In this document: positions 42,394-52,844 of the stretch, piece by piece | How positions within the stretch are numbered: the first letter of the stretch is position 1 | Layout of the letters: each line of letters opens with the position of its first letter | Assembly: GCF_007859675.1 (NCBI RefSeq) | Contig: NZ_CP042305.1 | Location: forward strand, 3,162,001 to 3,226,000 | Length of the DNA: 64,000 bases | Source: Humibacter ginsenosidimutans | GTDB lineage: Bacteria > Actinomycetota > Actinomycetes > Actinomycetales > Microbacteriaceae | Reading direction: 5' to 3' | Translations under genes and position numbers: made by a program | Notes under the pieces: generated by a model | The model's database searches: none | What the model saw: the letters and a program-made list of their open reading frames with translations, nothing else | Told to the model about the DNA's origin: nothing

Positions 42394-44094
42394 TCATTGC
42401 ACGCTCAAGTTGCCGGCGGATCGCCACTCGATCGCGGTGCCGCAGTGCTCGAGTTCGAGGATGGTGACCGCGTTCACGCCCGGGCGCAGAAGCGGTGCCG
42501 GAACGTACAACGGGAGCTCGGGTTCGCGGCTCCGATAGCGGCCGAGGAGAAAGCCGTTGATCCACACGAAGCCCGAGCCGAAGCCGGGAAGCATGAGCGA
42601 TGCATCGGCGGGGTGACCGACCTCGAGTCGTGTGACGGCGACACCGGCCGTGCCCTCTGGTGCGCCGGCGGCAAGCGCCAGCAGCTTCGCGTCATCCCAG
42701 CGGTCGAGCGCGATCGGCACGGCACTCCACCCTTCGATGACGTCGTCGCCCAGCATCACATCGCCGAGGATGCCTTTGTGCTGGCCGAGGAGCGGCCCAC
42801 CGCTGGCTCGTCCGCAGTTCTCGACGAGAAGATCGAGTCTCGCCTCTCCGGTAGTGTCGCCGAGATCGAGCACTCCTTCCGGGCCGTCGATGACGCCTGC
42901 AGCCCGCCCGTCGATGAAGACGAACGCACGGTCGTGCAGACCGGTCACTCGCAGTGGGACGCCGCGGAGCAGGGCGCGTTCGGCTCGGTAGAGGACCATC
43001 CCCGCCCCCAGGCCCAACTGCTCGAAGCTGGGTGGTCGGAGCGCGGGCGGCGGCTCGACCGGAGACTGCACCGCCTCTAGAAGTCCGGCGCCGCGCTCCA
43101 CGGAAAGCACTCTGGTCAGTTTGGCGCGTGGCGGCGGGAAGAATGAGGGCATGCCGGTTCCGGCTCCCGGCCACAGGATCTCTTGAAGTGCGAAGTACGT
43201 CGGAGTGGGCGCACCGTTCTGTGCGATCGGGACTTGCGGCGCAGAGTCCGCATCCGTCGCCCCCGGAGTCGCATCGTCGTGGGCGGGCGATTGCCACAGG
43301 CCATGGCCGGTGCCGCCGTGTGCCATGAAGACGATCATCGAACCATCCCGAGCGAGGATGCTTTCGACGTCTCGGCGGGCATCCTGCGCGCGCGACTCAT
43401 CTCGTTCGTTCCCCAGCTCGGCGAGCACACCGCGAAGTTCCGTGTACGGGAAAGAGTCGCTTCGGCTCGGATCGTCGGCACTGTCGCCGTCGTAGATGAG
43501 TTCGACGATGCCGCGATCGCGGAGCGCCGCAGTCAGCCAGGTCGAGTACTTCGGATCCACGTCCGGGCCATGGCGCGTCGACTCGCTCTGCACGGCGATG
43601 AGGGGACCACCGCCACTCGACTGCAGTCGGGCGAGGCGCGGAACCAGCTCGTCGAACCAACGTTCGACGGCACTCAGGTACCGGAGATCGACGCTGCTGA
43701 GGCGAATGCCTTCTCGCGCTCTCAGCCAGGCGGGCAAGCCGCCGTTGTCCCAGCCCGCGTCGATGTAAGGGCCGGGCTGCACAATGACATCGAGACCCGC
43801 ATCACGAGCGATCAACAGGTATCGCTCGATGTCGCGCCAATCATCGAAGCGTGGTCGGCGTTCGATCGCCTCATGAAAGTTCCAAGCGACGGGGGTGTGC
43901 AACGCGTTGACGCCGAGATCGGCCAGGCGGGACATGCGGTCCTGCCACTGCGCCGGATGCACGCGAAAGTAGTGCATGCTTCCAGCGATCACTTGGTGAG
44001 CATGACCGCGGCAGTGCAGTGCATGATTCGTGGCGACGAGCGTCGGGTGGACCGCTGACACGGTCGTCGGCGCCGCCTCGAGCGGTTGCGTCAT
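42394..44094 (-). CDS. GH35 beta-galactosidase-like protein with altered catalytic residues
   Basis: 566 residues. The N-terminal barrel resembles family GH35: GSMHYFRVHPAQWQDRM, LGVNALHTPVAWNFHE, VIVQPGPYIDAGWDNGGLPAWL. Where active members read QVENEYG (acid/base Glu), this protein has IAVQSESTRHG, and the usual PGPYICAEW Glu is Gly. The C-terminal third has jelly-roll-like galactose-binding patterns (PLRVTGLHDRAFVFIDG, GSGFVWINGFLLGRY). There is no signal peptide, so it is cytosolic. It may be a non-catalytic or altered-specificity member. It is divergent from the GH89 gene, with shared regulatory DNA between. Confidence 0.8.
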   Translation of the reverse strand: MTQPLEAAPTTVSAVHPTLVATNHALHCRGHAHQVIAGSMHYFRVHPAQWQDRMSRLADLGVNALHTPVAWNFHEAIERRPRFDDWRDIERYLLIARDAGLDVIVQPGPYIDAGWDNGGLPAWLRAREGIRLSSVDLRYLSAVERWFDELVPRLARLQSSGGGPLIAVQSESTRHGPDVDPKYSTWLTAALRDRGIVELIYDGDSADDPSRSDSFPYTELRGVLAELGNERDESRAQDARRDVESILARDGSMIVFMAHGGTGHGLWQSPAHDDATPGATDADSAPQVPIAQNGAPTPTYFALQEILWPGAGTGMPSFFPPPRAKLTRVLSVERGAGLLEAVQSPVEPPPALRPPSFEQLGLGAGMVLYRAERALLRGVPLRVTGLHDRAFVFIDGRAAGVIDGPEGVLDLGDTTGEARLDLLVENCGRASGGPLLGQHKGILGDVMLGDDVIEGWSAVPIALDRWDDAKLLALAAGAPEGTAGVAVTRLEVGHPADASLMLPGFGSGFVWINGFLLGRYRSREPELPLYVPAPLLRPGVNAVTILELEHCGTAIEWRSAGNLSVQ

Positions 44095-44139
44095 GCAGGT
44101 GACTCTCGCACACGAAGTCCATCTGTGCCAAACATTTCA

Positions 44140-44198
44140 TTGACAACCGAGGCCGTCTACAACTACAATGCTCGGATATAAAGTTTATCAACTAAACT
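44140..44198 (+). promoter_or_regulatory. Sigma70-type promoter and palindromic operator before the GH89 gene
   Basis: TTGACA (44140-44145), 18 bases, TACAAT (44164-44169), near consensus. Just downstream AGTTTA (44182-44187), 5 bases, TAAACT (44193-44198) form a perfect palindrome over the expected transcript start. The TTAGTTTA-like half-sites resemble ROK-family operators, and a ROK regulator is encoded at 49217. Confidence 0.65.
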
Positions 44199-44277
44199 AA
44201 TAGTGACCGTCGAGCATGCCCCGAAGCGTTCGCCTTTCCGCGGACCCGCGTGGTCGTCGGCTGACCCGGAGTTGAGA

Positions 44278-47200
44278 ATGCCTGCAACGAAGCAGTACCG
44301 ATCGCGGCGCCGCACCTGGCTGTCTGGCCTGGCGCTGATTGTTCCGGCCTTGTTGGTCGTCGGATTGGTGCCCACCGGCGCCGCGCTCGCCGATGACGGC
44401 GACGCCATCGCGCAGTGGGACTTCACCACGGGCTCGGCCACCGACGTCTCGTGGAACGGAAGCGACGGAACCGCGGGCAGCGGCGTGAGCTTCGACACGA
44501 CGAATGGCGCGACCTTCGACGGAACGGACAACGGCGAGATCACCGTCGGCTACAACTCCCTGCACGACTATCGTCCCGATGCTGCTGGCGCTGACGGAAC
44601 ATGGCGCATGGAACTCGACGGGGTCACACCGTCTGCGGTCGGCCCCGACTACCGCACGATCGTCGGATCCCGATCCAACGACAACGGCTGGGCCGTGTAC
44701 GTCACCAACCAGAAGAAGCTCGAATTCTGGATGGCGCAGAACAGCGGCAGCACCACGTACGCAACGGCGAAGTCGGGCGTCACCGCGGCCGTCGGCGGCA
44801 CCTACGACATCGTCGTCGAGAAGACCGGTTCGCAGATCTCCATCTCGGTGACCGGGTCTGCTTCGGGCAGCGGCACCGCGACGTTGGGCGGAGGATACAA
44901 GGCGGTCGGCACAGATGCGCCGCTTCGATTCGGGAACGGCGGAAACGCCGGCAACCAGTACTTCTTCAAGGGTTCAGTCAAGAGCGCGACCGTCAATGTC
45001 GACGAGTCGGACGGCGGACAGCCGCCGACAACGCCGCCGGTCACCGTTCCCAAGCCGGTGTATCCGCTTCCGGACTCGACATACGAGCAGGCAGCGCATG
45101 ATGTGCTCGCGCGCGCCATCGGCACCGCGGCGGACCAGGTCGCGTTCACTCTTGCCCGGTCAACCGATGGCATCGAGAAATACACGATCGGCGGAACATC
45201 GGGGCACATCGACATCACGGCGACGACACCCTCGGCCTTGACGGCGGGAGCGGGCTGGTACCTGAAATACGTGGTTCACGCTGCGGTGAACCTCGGCCAG
45301 CCGAATCCCGTCGTCCCCGCGACTCTGCCTGCGCCCGCGCAGGCGATCACGAACACCGCGCACGAGGGATATCGCTATGCCCTCAACGACACCAACGAGG
45401 GATACACCGATCCGTATCTCGATTGGAACGGTTGGCAGCAATTCCTCGACAACCTTGCGCTGCACGGCATCAATCAGGTCTTCGTCAGCGTCGGAACGGA
45501 TGCCGTCTACGAGAAGTTGCTGCAGAAGTACGGATACTCCGCCGATGAGGCTCGTGCCTGGATCCCTCAACCGGCGCATCAGCCGTGGTGGGTCCTCCAG
45601 AACATCTCCAGCGACGGCCAGGACGCGATGACGCAAACGCTCCTCGATGAGCGTGCGCAGCTCGCCCACCAGATCGTCGACTACGCGAACGACCTCGGCA
45701 TCACCCCCTGTGATCCCCGGCTACTTCGGAACGGTTCCGACGGACTTCGCGCAGCGCAATCCGGGTGCGAACGTCGTGGCTCAGGGCACGTGGAGCGGAT
45801 ACGAACGGCCGAGCTGGCTCGACCCGACCAGCACGCTGTTCGACAAGGTGGCCGCCGACTACTACAGCATCTCCAGTCAATTGATCGGAGACGCCGGCGC
45901 CTACAAGATGGATCCGCTGCACGAGGGCGGCAAGTCGGGCAACATCTCCGTCTCGGGTGCGGCCACCGGCATCGAGAAGGCATTGCGCCTGGCTCACCCG
46001 AACGCGATCTGGGTTCTGTTGGGATGGCAGAGCGACCCCTCGACGACCCTTCTTTCCGGGATCAAGGACAAGAGCCGGATCCTGATCGTCGACGGTCTGG
46101 CCGATACGCGGACCACTCTGGATGACGAGTCGCGCTGGCCGGGATTCCCCTACGCCTTCGGAACCATCTACAACTTCGGTGGAAACACGTCGATCGGGGC
46201 CCTCACCACGGTCTGGCTCGACCGTTACTTCGCGGCGCGTGCCAAGGCGGGCTCTGCTCTGCAAGGCATATCGATCCTGCCGGAGGGCTTCTACAACAAT
46301 CCCGCCGCATTCGAGCTGATGTCCGAGCTGCCGTGGATGGACAAGGCGCCGGATCAGACGCAGTGGTTCCACGACTACGCCTTGGGCCGCTACGGAACGA
46401 ACGCGGCAGCGGACGCATGGACGACGATTGCCGACACCGTGTATTCGATGGACCCCATCGGCACGCACAGCGAGTCGCAGGACAGCCTGTTCGATGCGCA
46501 GCCGAGCCTGACGACGACGAAGGCGCGCTCATGCTGCTCGGTGGGTCAGGTGCGCTATGACTTTCCGACCTTTGCGACGGCCTTGCCGAAGCTGATCTCC
46601 GCCAGCCCTTCGGTCGTGCAGCACGCCGCCTACGACTACGACCTCACCGATGTCACGAGACAGGTGATCGCCAACACCAGCCGCGACCTGCTGCCGAAGA
46701 TCAACACCGCCTACCAGGCGGGTGACGTCGACGAGTTCGACTCGCTCACGGCATCCTGGATCGCACTGATGAAGCAGCAGGACGCGGTGCTCGCGACCAA
46801 CTCCGACTTCCTGCTCGGCACCTATGACGATCACGCAGCCGCCCAGAACGGCGACGTGGGCGTCTACGACCTTCAGAACCTGCTGACGACGTGGGGGACG
46901 AAGGCGAGCTTCTCGCTGCACGACTATGCGAACCGTGAGTGGCAAGGCCTGGTGGGCGACCTCTATGTCTCTCGTTGGCAGCAATACTTCGCCAGTCTGC
47001 GAACAGCGATGGTGAAGGGCGGCAGCCCGGCCTCGATCGACTGGTATTCGGTCGACGAGGCCTGGGCGAAGGCCGACCATCACTATGCCGACAAGCCGAG
47101 CGGGGACATCGTCGTCGAAGCGGGCAAGGCGGTGAAGATGCTCGATCAGGGCACGGTCTCGCTGTCGCTGTCGGCATCCACGATCCGACCCGGCTCCGCA

Positions 47201-49033
47201 GGAACGGTGACGGCCACAGTGCAGAACACCTCCCCGCTCGGCGATGTCGACACGGTTGACGTCTCACTCGCCACCCCGGACGGGCTGAGCGCCACAGCGA
47301 CATCGGACACGAAATTGACCGATATCGCCGCGGGCGAGAAGCGCACGGTGACCTGGAATGTCACTGCAGACCCGGATCAGGTCGCCGGAGTGGTGTCGAC
47401 GCTGACCGCGACCGCACAGGTGAACGCGGGAGGCGAAGAAGACACCAAGACTGCTACGTCGACAGTGCTGGTGGGCACGGAGCCGGCGGCACCGTGGAAG
47501 ACGTACACGACGGAGACGAGTCCCACCTTCGCTCAGGCCGGCGGTCAGATCGGCATCGAGACGACCGGCAACGACTTCTCCAAGACCACACGACGCTTCT
47601 CCGCGGTCTACCAGCAGTCGACGATGAGCGTCGGAGAGACGGCGATCGTGCATGTCGACGTGCAGGACAGCCAGGCGACGCGACCCTATGCGCGCTCGGG
47701 GATCGCAGTCAGTTCCGACATGACCGCGGCCGACTCCCCGATGGTTCTGCTGTCGCTGACGCCGCTCAATGGATGCGTTCTCACCTGGAACGGAACGAGC
47801 AGCGGCTCTCTCGACACTCACCTCTATGCGCGAGAGCTGTCCGGACCCATGTGGTTGCGCCTCACTCGAACTGCCGACGGCTTCGAAGGCGCCTGCAGCA
47901 CCGATGGCGAATCGTGGACGACGCTGGGAACCGCCAAGCCGGCCGGTATGTCTGACGAGCCGGATGCCGGACTGCTCGCATCGGCGGTCAACTCCGGAGG
48001 CACGGATGCCGTGCTCGCCGCGTTCTCGCAGTGGTCGGTGCGTGACGGGCAAGAAGGCGACCTGAAGCTCTCCTCCTCGACGGTGAAGGCGGGCACCGAC
48101 GTGCAGGCAACGGGTTCGACGTTCCCGTCGTCGGCGAACGTGACCCTGTCGTTGCGCGGACAGGACGACGACGCGACGCCGATCGCACTCGGCACGGCGA
48201 CGACGGATCGTGACGGTGGTTTCACTTCGTCGCTGAGCATCCCGGACTCGGTCGTCGCCGGTGACTACACCGTGGTCGCAAGCGGTGCCGGGGTGACGGC
48301 CACAGCGCCCTTGAAGGTCACGGCGGCCGACAAGCCGAGCGCCACCGTGACTGTGTCGCCCTCGGCGGTGTCGGCTGCACAACTCGCCGACCCCGGCGTG
48401 GTCGTCACGGGAGCGAACTTCCCGTCGAACGGAGACGTCGCGCTCAGTATCGACGGTGCGGCGGCAGGCTCTGAACCTGCAGCGGCCGATGGGAGTGTCA
48501 CGATTCCGTTCCGCTCGACCTCCCTGCGAGCAGGGACGCACACCGTGAGGCTCTCGGCAGGAAACGTGTCCGCCGAGGCGCAGCTCGTCGTCCTGCCCGA
48601 TCCGGTCGTGACGCTGTCGACGTCGTCGGTGAAGGCGGGAGGCGTGGTCACAGTGACGGGTGAGCACTTCCCTGCATCCGTCACGGCGACGATCGAGTTG
48701 CACAGCGACCCCGTCACGCTCTCCAAGCTGAGCACGGACTCGAACGGGTCCTTCTCCGTGAGCGTCACGGTTCCGAAGGATGCCCCGACCGGAAAGCACG
48801 AGATCGTCGTCACAGCAGGGACGATCACCGCAGAAGCCGCGATCACGGTCACCGACGGAGGGGCGGGGGCCGGGACGAACCCCGGATCCGGCACAGGAGG
48901 GACGAAGCATGACTCGGACGGTGGACTCGCATCCACCGGTGTCGACTTTCCGTTCTGGCTTCTCCTCGCGGGAATCGGACTGATGCTGCTCGGCGGTTCG
49001 GCGTTCGTGGTGAGGCGTCGACGTAACGGCTGA
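44278..49033 (+). pseudogene. Secreted, cell-wall-anchored GH89 alpha-N-acetylglucosaminidase, one frameshift
   Basis: Two frames form one protein of about 1580 residues; the frame changes near 45709 (ITPC against ITPVIPGYFG), where one extra base explains the break. Order: signal peptide (LALIVPALLVVGLVPTGAALA), LamG-like domain, GH89 N-domain, GH89 barrel (YLDWNGWQQFLDNLALHGINQVF, WWVLQNI, LDPTSTLFDKVAADYY, FGTIYNFGGNTSIG, ILPEGFYNNPAAFELMSELPW), helical domain, NEW3-type beta domain, a second LamG/DUF1349-like part, Ig-like repeats, and a sortase signal LASTG with helix and RRRRNG tail. It would remove terminal alpha-GlcNAc from glycans at the cell surface. The ATG at 44278 follows GGAG. 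The break may be a sequencing error. Confidence 0.85.
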
Positions 49034-49042
49034 GCGAGCACG

Positions 49043-49080
49043 CCGCACGGGCAGGGAGGCGCCTTCCTCTGCCCGTGCGG
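49043..49080. terminator. Strong hairpin terminator after the GH89 gene
   Basis: A 12-bp perfect stem (CCGCACGGGCAG at 49043-49054, complement at 49069-49080), with the loop itself partly self-complementary (AGGCGCCT). It lies 9 bases after the stop codon. Confidence 0.75.
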
Positions 49081-49216
49081 TGCCGCGCGTTCTGCGCCGG
49101 ATGAGAGAAGCCGATCTGTGATCGCGGGGCGAAGCGCTCTGGTCGGGCGCGTGGTCGAGAATGGAGCCGACCCTGTCGTCAGGTCGTGCTTGCAACCACG
49201 AGAGCCGAGGAACACC

Positions 49217-50341
49217 ATGACCACCGAGGCTCTCCTGCTCTCGCCTTCGGACCTGCGCAACGAGCTTCCGGGAAGCAATCCGGCTCGGCTTCTGAAGCTG
49301 CTCTACGAGGAGGGCGATCTCTCGCGCGCGGATCTCGCGAGAGCAGTCGGCCTGACCAAGGCCACCGTCTCATCGCTGATCGCCGAGATGATCGAGCAGG
49401 GCCTTGTCATCGAGACGAGGCATCGCACGGTGGACCGGCCGGGGCGTCCGGCCGTCGACCTGAACATCGACTACGACAACTGGACGGTCATAGCGGTGGA
49501 CCTTTCCGCCGACCACGAACTGCGCGGCGCCCTGGTCGACCTGAAGGGCACGGTGTACGCGTGCGAATCCATGCCGACGGGTGGGGCGCTCGGTGGTGCA
49601 GCCCTGCGGATGGCGATCGAACTGGTCGACCGACTGCGCGAGCGTGCCGATCGTCGAATCCTCGGTATCGGCATCTGTGCGCCGGGAATCGTGGACGCGA
49701 ACGGCAGGGTGCTCGCCTCCCACAACCTCGACTGGGTGGGAATCCCTCTGCAGAAAGAAATCGAACAGCACACGGGGCTGCCGACATGTGTGGCCAATGA
49801 TGCCAACGCTGCCGCCCTCGCCGAACGCAGCCTGCAGGGCCGAGACACCGACCTCATGTTGGTGAAGATCGGCTACGGCGTCGGCGCGGGGATCATCGCG
49901 AACGGCAAGCTGATCCTCGGATCGCACTTCGCCGCAGGCGAGATCGGCCACGTCGCGATCGGTGAAGGCGTCGGACCGTTGTGCGTCTGCGGCCGTCGAG
50001 GATGCCTCGAGGCCACCTTGTCGCTGCCGCGTCTCGAAGCACGGTTGCAGTCCGCTTCATCGGATGACGAACGTGTCGACGTGCTCTCGGATGCCGGGCA
50101 TCGTCTCGGCATCGCGCTCGCTCCGCTGGTGGGCTCTCTGGGAGTTGAGGCCGTCATCGTCACCGGTCTTCCCGAGACCTATACCGCACCGATGCTCTCC
50201 GCTGTCAAGGACGCCTTGCGCCCTCGGATAACCGAAGAATTGCTCGAGTCGCTGGACCTGCGAACGAGTCGGCTGGGTGACGACATCATGTTCCAGGGCG
50301 CCGTGATTCTCGTGCTCGGTGCCGTGCTGGGGATCCCCTGA
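49217..50341 (+). CDS. ROK family transcriptional regulator
   Basis: 374 residues. A winged helix at about 20-75 (GDLSRADLARAVGLTKATVS) precedes a sugar-kinase-like ROK domain. The latter shows GIGICAPGIVDANG, VANDANAAALAE, the GHVAIGEG block, and the zinc motif CVCGRRGCLEA. ROK repressors such as NagC and XylR sense sugars, often GlcNAc derivatives. Lying directly behind a GH89 alpha-GlcNAc-releasing enzyme and near a ROK-like operator at 44182, it probably controls this glycan locus. The ATG at 49217 follows GAGG; the longer frame to 49118 has no support. Confidence 0.9.
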   Translation: MTTEALLLSPSDLRNELPGSNPARLLKLLYEEGDLSRADLARAVGLTKATVSSLIAEMIEQGLVIETRHRTVDRPGRPAVDLNIDYDNWTVIAVDLSADHELRGALVDLKGTVYACESMPTGGALGGAALRMAIELVDRLRERADRRILGIGICAPGIVDANGRVLASHNLDWVGIPLQKEIEQHTGLPTCVANDANAAALAERSLQGRDTDLMLVKIGYGVGAGIIANGKLILGSHFAAGEIGHVAIGEGVGPLCVCGRRGCLEATLSLPRLEARLQSASSDDERVDVLSDAGHRLGIALAPLVGSLGVEAVIVTGLPETYTAPMLSAVKDALRPRITEELLESLDLRTSRLGDDIMFQGAVILVLGAVLGIP

Positions 50342-50639
50342 TCATTCGAGCGGTGCCTCTGCATTGGGATGCGGCATTCTCGGCATCAGATTGGCATCGA
50401 TAACATTGATCGTGGACAGAGAATGTCCTGGCGCCACTCGGGATTCTGCGACCGAGTGGTGGTGAACGTAAAGAATCAGAAATCTGATTGATTCGTCAGT
50501 GCCGATCAGGCTCGTGCATCGAGATCGCGCATCGAATTGTTCATTTAGGTTCAATTCACCAGGCAATGTGATCGATCACTTGACCCAGCACCCTCGGCAT
50601 CGATAGCTTCTCCCCGCGAAGCACGACCGAAGGAGATCG
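50342..50639. promoter_or_regulatory. AT-rich promoter region of the phospholipase gene with a palindrome
   Basis: 298 bases, visibly lower in GC than the flanking genes. AATCAG (50474-50479), 4 bases, CTGATT (50484-50489) form a perfect inverted repeat, a candidate operator. No gene is seen. Confidence 0.5.
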
Positions 50640-52802
50640 ATGTCCAGCGAGCCGCAAGCGTTCACGCCGGATCCGTATGAGCGCGAGCAGACCGTACCCG
50701 AGCAGATCCTGCGTTCCGGGCTCTCGCGGCGTCGCATGCTCCAGGCCATGGGGTTGCTGGGCGGGGTCGCCGCCGTCGGCGCAGGAGTCGTCGACGCGGC
50801 GACGCCCGCGAACGCGGAGCAGACCGCGACCGCGGCCAAGTACGTGCTGCCCGCCGGCTTCAAAGGCGACATCACCGACATCAAGCACGTCGTCGTGCTG
50901 ATGCAGGAGAACAGGGCGTTCGATCACTACTACGGCGCCCTGCCGGGAGTGCGAGGCTTCGACGACAAGCAGGCGTTGAAGTTCCAGGACGGCACCGACG
51001 TGTTCTCGCAGCCCAGCGGCTCGTCGTTCGTCAAGCCGAACCGCGTCACCACGGTGGCGGGCACCACGACGGGCCTCGATCACTCGTACGCCGGCGGCAG
51101 CTCGGCGTGGGCATCCGGCCGCTACAACAACTGGGTCGGCGCCAAGGGATCAGCGACGATGCACTACGTCACGGGTGAGGAGATCCCCTGGCAGTGGTCT
51201 CTGGCGAGCGCTTACACCATCTGCGACAACTGGCACGCGTCCGTGATGGGGCCGACGACGCCGAACCGGCTGTACCAGTGGTCCGGCTCGTCCGGCGGCA
51301 GCGCCGACAACGGCGACGAGTCCTCCGGCCTGCGCGACTGGCAGACCTACCCGGAGGCCCTGCAGGAGGCCGGGGTCTCGTGGCGCATCTACGTCGACAA
51401 CAGCAACAACGGCACCAGCTGGGTGGGCGACTACACCGACAACCCGATCCGCGGGTTCGCCACCTTCACCACCGCGGGCACGACGGCGACGGATGCCGCG
51501 AACCGCGCGGACGCGACGAAGAACGCGCCGGGAACCGGCCTGATCTGGCGCGCCGGATCAGCTCCGTACGCGTCGACCGGAGCACCCAACAATGACAGCG
51601 ACGCGAACCTCGTCGGGGTGCTGAAGGACTTCATCGCGGCCTGCCAGCCCGGCGCGCAGTACCCGCTGCCCGAGGTCTCCTGGGTCGTCGCGCCGTACGG
51701 ATGGTGCGAGCATCCCTCTGCGAATCCCGAGCACGGCGCGCACTTCTGCAATCGCGTCATCCAGACGCTGCAGGCCAACCCCGACCTGTGGAAGAGCACG
51801 CTGCTCATCATGACGTTCGACGAGAACGACGGGTACTTCGATCACGTGCTGCCGCCGTACGCCGAGCCCGGCACGGCCGGCGAGTACATCGGGAACACCC
51901 CGATCGGGTATGGCGCCCGGGTGCCGAGCATCCTCGTCTCGCCGTGGACGCGCGGCGGCTGGGTGAACAGCGAGACCTTCGATCACACCTCGATCATCCG
52001 GTTCCTCGAGACGTGGACGACGGCCATCGGCTCGCCAGCGCTGAGCACCACGATCACGCCCTGGCGCCGAGGCATCAGCGGCGACCTGACGAGCGCCATG
52101 GACTTCGCACACCCGGTCGTCGACACGCCTTCGCTGCCCGACACCGAGGCCCTCGTGCAGATCGCGCGTGCAGGCGGGACCATCGCGACCCAAGTGCCGC
52201 CTGCAGACAAATGGGAGGGCGTCACACTGAAGCATCGCCCGCTGTCGTTCCACCCGCACGGCACGTTCGTCGAGGACCGCGACTCGGGAACCGTGACGGC
52301 TCATCTCAGCCTCTCCGGCGGTCCCGCAGGCAAGACCGTGAGCCTGCAGGCGTTCCCTGACAAGTACCTGCCGTTCACGAACACCCCGCACACCGTCTCG
52401 GCTGCCGCGCCCGCGACCTACAGCTGGGATGCGACGACGCACGACGGCCGCTATGCGTTCTCGATCTACGGCCCTGACGGCTTCGTGCGGTCGCACGCCG
52501 GAACCGTTCTGCCTGCCGGACAGAACAACGCGGGCGTTCCGCGGGTCGACGTCGACCTGGTCTCAGGCGACACCCCCGTCGTCACCATCACTCTCCACAA
52601 TGACGGCCTGCAGCCCGTCCACTTCGCGCTGACGGCCAACGACTACGACGGCGGAGACCGCACTCTGTGGGTCAAGCCAGGAGCGAGTTCGACGGTCGAG
52701 TGGCCCACCGACGATGGCTACTACGACGTGATCATCACCGCTGACACCGGAACCGGGTGGCAGCACCGCTACGCCGGACGCGTGGCCCAGCTCGCCGCCT
52801 GA
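50640..52802 (+). CDS. Tat-exported phospholipase C (phosphoesterase family)
   Basis: 720 residues. The N-terminus has a twin-arginine signal (LSRRRMLQAMGLLGGVAAVGAG). The phosphoesterase domain starts IKHVVVLMQENRAFDHYYGALPGVRGF, with FDENDGYFDHVLPP and FDHTSIIRFLE further on. The last 200 residues contain two repeats of the phospholipase C C-terminal domain (GTVTAHLSLSGGPAGKTVSL; PVVTITLHNDGLQPVHFALT). The architecture and length match phosphocholine-specific, non-hemolytic phospholipase C, which releases phosphocholine from lipids outside the cell for phosphate or choline supply. The ATG follows AAGGAG by 5 bases. A LamG/endonuclease-phosphatase surface protein follows 42 bases later, probably in the same operon. 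Confidence 0.92.
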   Translation: MSSEPQAFTPDPYEREQTVPEQILRSGLSRRRMLQAMGLLGGVAAVGAGVVDAATPANAEQTATAAKYVLPAGFKGDITDIKHVVVLMQENRAFDHYYGALPGVRGFDDKQALKFQDGTDVFSQPSGSSFVKPNRVTTVAGTTTGLDHSYAGGSSAWASGRYNNWVGAKGSATMHYVTGEEIPWQWSLASAYTICDNWHASVMGPTTPNRLYQWSGSSGGSADNGDESSGLRDWQTYPEALQEAGVSWRIYVDNSNNGTSWVGDYTDNPIRGFATFTTAGTTATDAANRADATKNAPGTGLIWRAGSAPYASTGAPNNDSDANLVGVLKDFIAACQPGAQYPLPEVSWVVAPYGWCEHPSANPEHGAHFCNRVIQTLQANPDLWKSTLLIMTFDENDGYFDHVLPPYAEPGTAGEYIGNTPIGYGARVPSILVSPWTRGGWVNSETFDHTSIIRFLETWTTAIGSPALSTTITPWRRGISGDLTSAMDFAHPVVDTPSLPDTEALVQIARAGGTIATQVPPADKWEGVTLKHRPLSFHPHGTFVEDRDSGTVTAHLSLSGGPAGKTVSLQAFPDKYLPFTNTPHTVSAAAPATYSWDATTHDGRYAFSIYGPDGFVRSHAGTVLPAGQNNAGVPRVDVDLVSGDTPVVTITLHNDGLQPVHFALTANDYDGGDRTLWVKPGASSTVEWPTDDGYYDVIITADTGTGWQHRYAGRVAQLAA

Positions 52803-52844
52803 GCCGTCACGGTCATCCCGAATTCCCGACAACTGGAGAAGCCC

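Noticed and set aside
47264..49195. 643-codon minus-strand frame opposite the GH89 C-terminal region
   Set aside because: Arg/His/Gly-rich shadow of Ser/Thr-rich coding sequence; no ribosome site or domain.
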